DNA from: Actinoplanes campanulatus
GTDB taxonomy: Bacteria; Actinomycetota; Actinomycetes; Mycobacteriales; Micromonosporaceae
Direction of reading: 5' to 3'
Length of the DNA stretch: 64,000 nucleotides
Assembly (NCBI RefSeq): GCF_014647795.1
Contig: NZ_BMPW01000003.1
Location: 310,001-374,000 of the forward strand
The translations under genes were made by a program, and so were the position numbers. The notes below the pieces were generated by a model, which was not told the DNA's origin, made no database searches, and saw nothing but the letters and a program-made list of their open reading frames with translations. This document shows, one piece after another, positions 62,310 through 64,000 of the stretch (position 1 is its first letter; every line of letters starts with the position of its first letter).

Positions 62310-62338
62310 CCGGACGCCGCCGAAACGGCGGCGTCCGG
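62310..62338 (-). terminator. Hairpin terminator after pup
   Basis: Perfect 13-bp stem (62310-62322 with 62326-62338, arm CCGGACGCCGCCG) and an AAA loop, 23 bases past the pup stop on the minus strand. It may uncouple abundant pup mRNA from prcB-prcA. Confidence 0.75.
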
Positions 62339-62361
62339 TCACTTACAAGCGGACAAACCGG

Positions 62362-62577
62362 TCACTGACCGCCTTTTTGGACGTATCCCCTCACGAACTC
62401 TTCGGCGTTCTCCTCCAGGACGGAATCGATCTCGTCCAGCAGGTCGTCGACGTCCTCGGTGATCTCCGCATGCCGCTCGGCGACCTCGGGATTGGCCTCG
62501 ACGGTGACGTCCTCGATCTCCTGGTCGCTGCGGCCCTTCCCGCTCTGCGACTGACCACCTGTGTCTCGGGTTGCCAT
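62362..62577 (-). CDS. pup: Prokaryotic ubiquitin-like protein Pup
   Basis: A 71-residue acidic, mostly disordered protein with a helix around 34-58 (VAERHAEITEDVDDLLDEID) and the C-terminal GYVQKGGQ. The last residue is Gln, so Dop must deamidate it to Glu before PafA can ligate it. The ATG at 62577 has AAGGGGG six bases ahead; a longer reading to 62616 adds non-conserved residues. It tags proteins for the proteasome. Confidence 0.98.
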   Translation of the reverse strand: MATRDTGGQSQSGKGRSDQEIEDVTVEANPEVAERHAEITEDVDDLLDEIDSVLEENAEEFVRGYVQKGGQ

Positions 62578-62677
62578 GGATGCCCCCTTCTGAAGCCACC
62601 CGAAGTCCTGCACCATCGGGTTGGAAAAAACCTACCTCGCGCCTATGACGAAAAGGCCCGCCGGAACGGGTGTTTTA

Positions 62678-64000
62678 TTACCGGCTCGTGATCACCTCGA
62701 GCAGGTCCTTGGCGCTCTCGCACGTGTCGAAGAGCTGGCCGACATGCTTCTTGGTGCCCCGCTCCGGCTCCATCATCGGCACTCGCACCAGCGATTCCCG
62801 GCCGACGTCGAAGATGACCGAGTCCCAGCTGGCGGCGACCACCTCGGAGGCGTACTGCGCCAGGCAGCGGCCCCGGAAGTAGGCCCGGGTGTCCTCCGGC
62901 GGCTCGTACATCGCGCGCTGCGTGTCGTCGGGGTCCAGCAGGGTCTTCATCGACCCGCGGGCCACCAGGCGATGGTAGAGGCCCTTCTCCGGGCGCACGT
63001 CCGAATACTGCAGGTCGACGAGCTGGAGCTTGGGCGAGGACCAGCCGAGGTTCTCCCGCTCCCGGTAGCCCTCCAGCAGCCGCAGCTTGGCCACCCAGTC
63101 CAGGCTGTCGGACAGCAGCATCGGGTCGCGGCCCAGCTTGTCCAGCATGTCCTCCCAGCGGTCCAGGACGTCGAGGGTCTGCTCGTCGGCATCCTGGCCG
63201 TACCGGTCGTCGACGAACTGGCGGGCGCGCTCGTAGTAGGCCCACTGGAGGTCCAGCGCGGTGAGGCGGCGGCCGTCGCGCAGCCGCATCAGGTGCCCCA
63301 GCGCCGGGTCGTGGCTGACCGCCTTGAGCTCGGAGACCGGGTCGGCGATGCCCAGCTCGCCGGTGAACACCTTCTCCTCGATCATGTTCAGCACCAGGGC
63401 GGTGGTGCCGACCTTGAGGTAGGTGGCGATCTCGGAGAGGTTGGCGTCGCCGATGATCACGTGCAGCCGGCGGTACTTGTCGGCGTCGGCGTGCGGCTCG
63501 TCCCGGGTGTTGATGATCGGCCGCTTCAGGGTCGTCTCCAGACCCACCTCGACCTCGAAGAAGTCGGCGCGGGAGGAGATCTGGAAGCCGGAGCCGCCGC
63601 CGTCCTGCCCGATGCCGACGCGCCCGGCGCCACAGTAGATCTGCCGGGTCACGAAGAACGGGGTGAGGTGGGCGACGATGTCGGCGAACGCGGTCTGCCG
63701 GCGCATCAGGTAGTTCTCGTGGGCGCCGTACGATGCGCCCTTGTTGTCGGTGTTGTTCTTGTAGAGCTGGATCCGGTGGGCGCCCGGGATGGTGGCGGCC
63801 CGCCGCGACGCCTCGGCCATCACCCGCTCGCCCGCCTTGTCCCACTTCACGATGTCCAGCGGGTTGGTCACCTCGGGCGTGCTGTACTCCGGGTGGGCGT
63901 GATCCACGTAGAGCCGCGCGCCGTTGGTCAGTATCACGTTGGCCAGGCCGAGATCCTCGTCGGCGAGGGCCTCCGCCGGGTCGTAGGCGGCGCCGGAGTA
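62678..64000 (-). CDS. dop: Pup deamidase/depupylase Dop, N-terminus cut by window edge
   Basis: The visible 440 residues belong to Dop, the carboxylate-amine-ligase-like enzyme that deamidates Pup and removes it from targets. [22 protein letters not shown] holds the catalytic Asp, and [22 protein letters not shown] and [25 protein letters not shown] are conserved with PafA. The reading frame stays open to base 64000 ([13 protein letters not shown]), so the true start is outside. The open segment before ILTNG is where Dop carries its extra loop. It lies upstream of pup in the conserved order. Confidence 0.96.
   Translation of the reverse strand, partial: YSGAAYDPAEALADEDLGLANVILTNGARLYVDHAHPEYSTPEVTNPLDIVKWDKAGERVMAEASRRAATIPGAHRIQLYKNNTDNKGASYGAHENYLMRRQTAFADIVAHLTPFFVTRQIYCGAGRVGIGQDGGGSGFQISSRADFFEVEVGLETTLKRPIINTRDEPHADADKYRRLHVIIGDANLSEIATYLKVGTTALVLNMIEEKVFTGELGIADPVSELKAVSHDPALGHLMRLRDGRRLTALDLQWAYYERARQFVDDRYGQDADEQTLDVLDRWEDMLDKLGRDPMLLSDSLDWVAKLRLLEGYRERENLGWSSPKLQLVDLQYSDVRPEKGLYHRLVARGSMKTLLDPDDTQRAMYEPPEDTRAYFRGRCLAQYASEVVAASWDSVIFDVGRESLVRVPMMEPERGTKKHVGQLFDTCESAKDLLEVITSR

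Noticed and set aside
62630-62677. Weak hairpin with a short T run after dop
   Set aside because: The stem is only about four base pairs with a six-base loop, too weak to call a terminator.

Overview
The window is high-GC DNA with strong third-position GC bias, many GTG starts, and genes packed in 4-base ATGA/GTGA overlaps. It carries a complete Pup-proteasome locus, a PknG locus, an AfsR-like regulator and an XRE-DUF5753 regulator. Together these point to a filamentous actinobacterium; Micromonosporaceae (Actinoplanes-like) is my best inference from gene content, not a proven assignment. I saw no rRNA, tRNA, CRISPR array, insertion sequence or phage gene. No stretch over 300 bases lacks a gene.

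Bases 1-15613 form a catabolic region that looks accessory. A seven-gene run on the minus strand (8066 down to 2408) is joined by 4-8 base overlaps. It encodes an extradiol-type VOC protein, an aldehyde dehydrogenase, an FAH-family hydrolase, a small VOC protein, an alpha/beta hydrolase, a GlcG-like protein and a degenerate MetE-like protein. Around it lie a second aldehyde dehydrogenase with an L-2-hydroxyglutarate oxidase (cut by the left edge), an ABM-family protein, a LysR regulator, a ribose-type ABC importer with a carboxymuconolactone-decarboxylase-like protein, a cupin, a PrpF-type isomerase and a GntR/FCD regulator. I infer uptake and ring cleavage of an aromatic or related dicarboxylic compound; the substrate is unknown. 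Candidate operators lie before prpF/gntR, before the CMD-ABC operon and between the ALDH and ABM genes.

Bases 15598-20999 hold a two-component system (minus) divergent from a coupled operon (DUF4956 membrane protein, VTC-domain protein, repetitive beta-solenoid lipoprotein). Bases 21100-33314 hold mostly single genes: XRE-DUF5753 regulator, phosphodiester glycosidase, GT2-GtrA glycosyltransferase, AfsR-like regulator with a DrrAB-type exporter, an intradiol-dioxygenase-like protein, an EAL-HDOD protein and an acyl-CoA ligase.

Bases 33420-42144 are the most interesting block. It is an extended glnX-glnH-pknG locus with a helical protein inserted before pknG, followed by a PP2C phosphatase, a VWA protein and an FHA protein. 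Kinase, phosphatase and FHA protein share Cys-rich N-terminal ribbons. It looks like a complete phospho-signalling module reading an extracellular amino-acid-like ligand.

Bases 42182-49083 hold a DUF3500 lipoprotein, an inositol-monophosphatase-like enzyme, TetR plus an acyl-CoA ligase, a small VOC protein, a lipoprotein and a STAS/anti-sigma ATPase pair. From 49182 to the right end the order is the conserved actinobacterial core: helY, HAD hydrolase, lipid kinase, tatC, tatA, pafC, pafB, DUF3866, pafA, prcA, prcB, pup and dop (cut by the right edge). Several GC-rich perfect hairpins mark operon ends.
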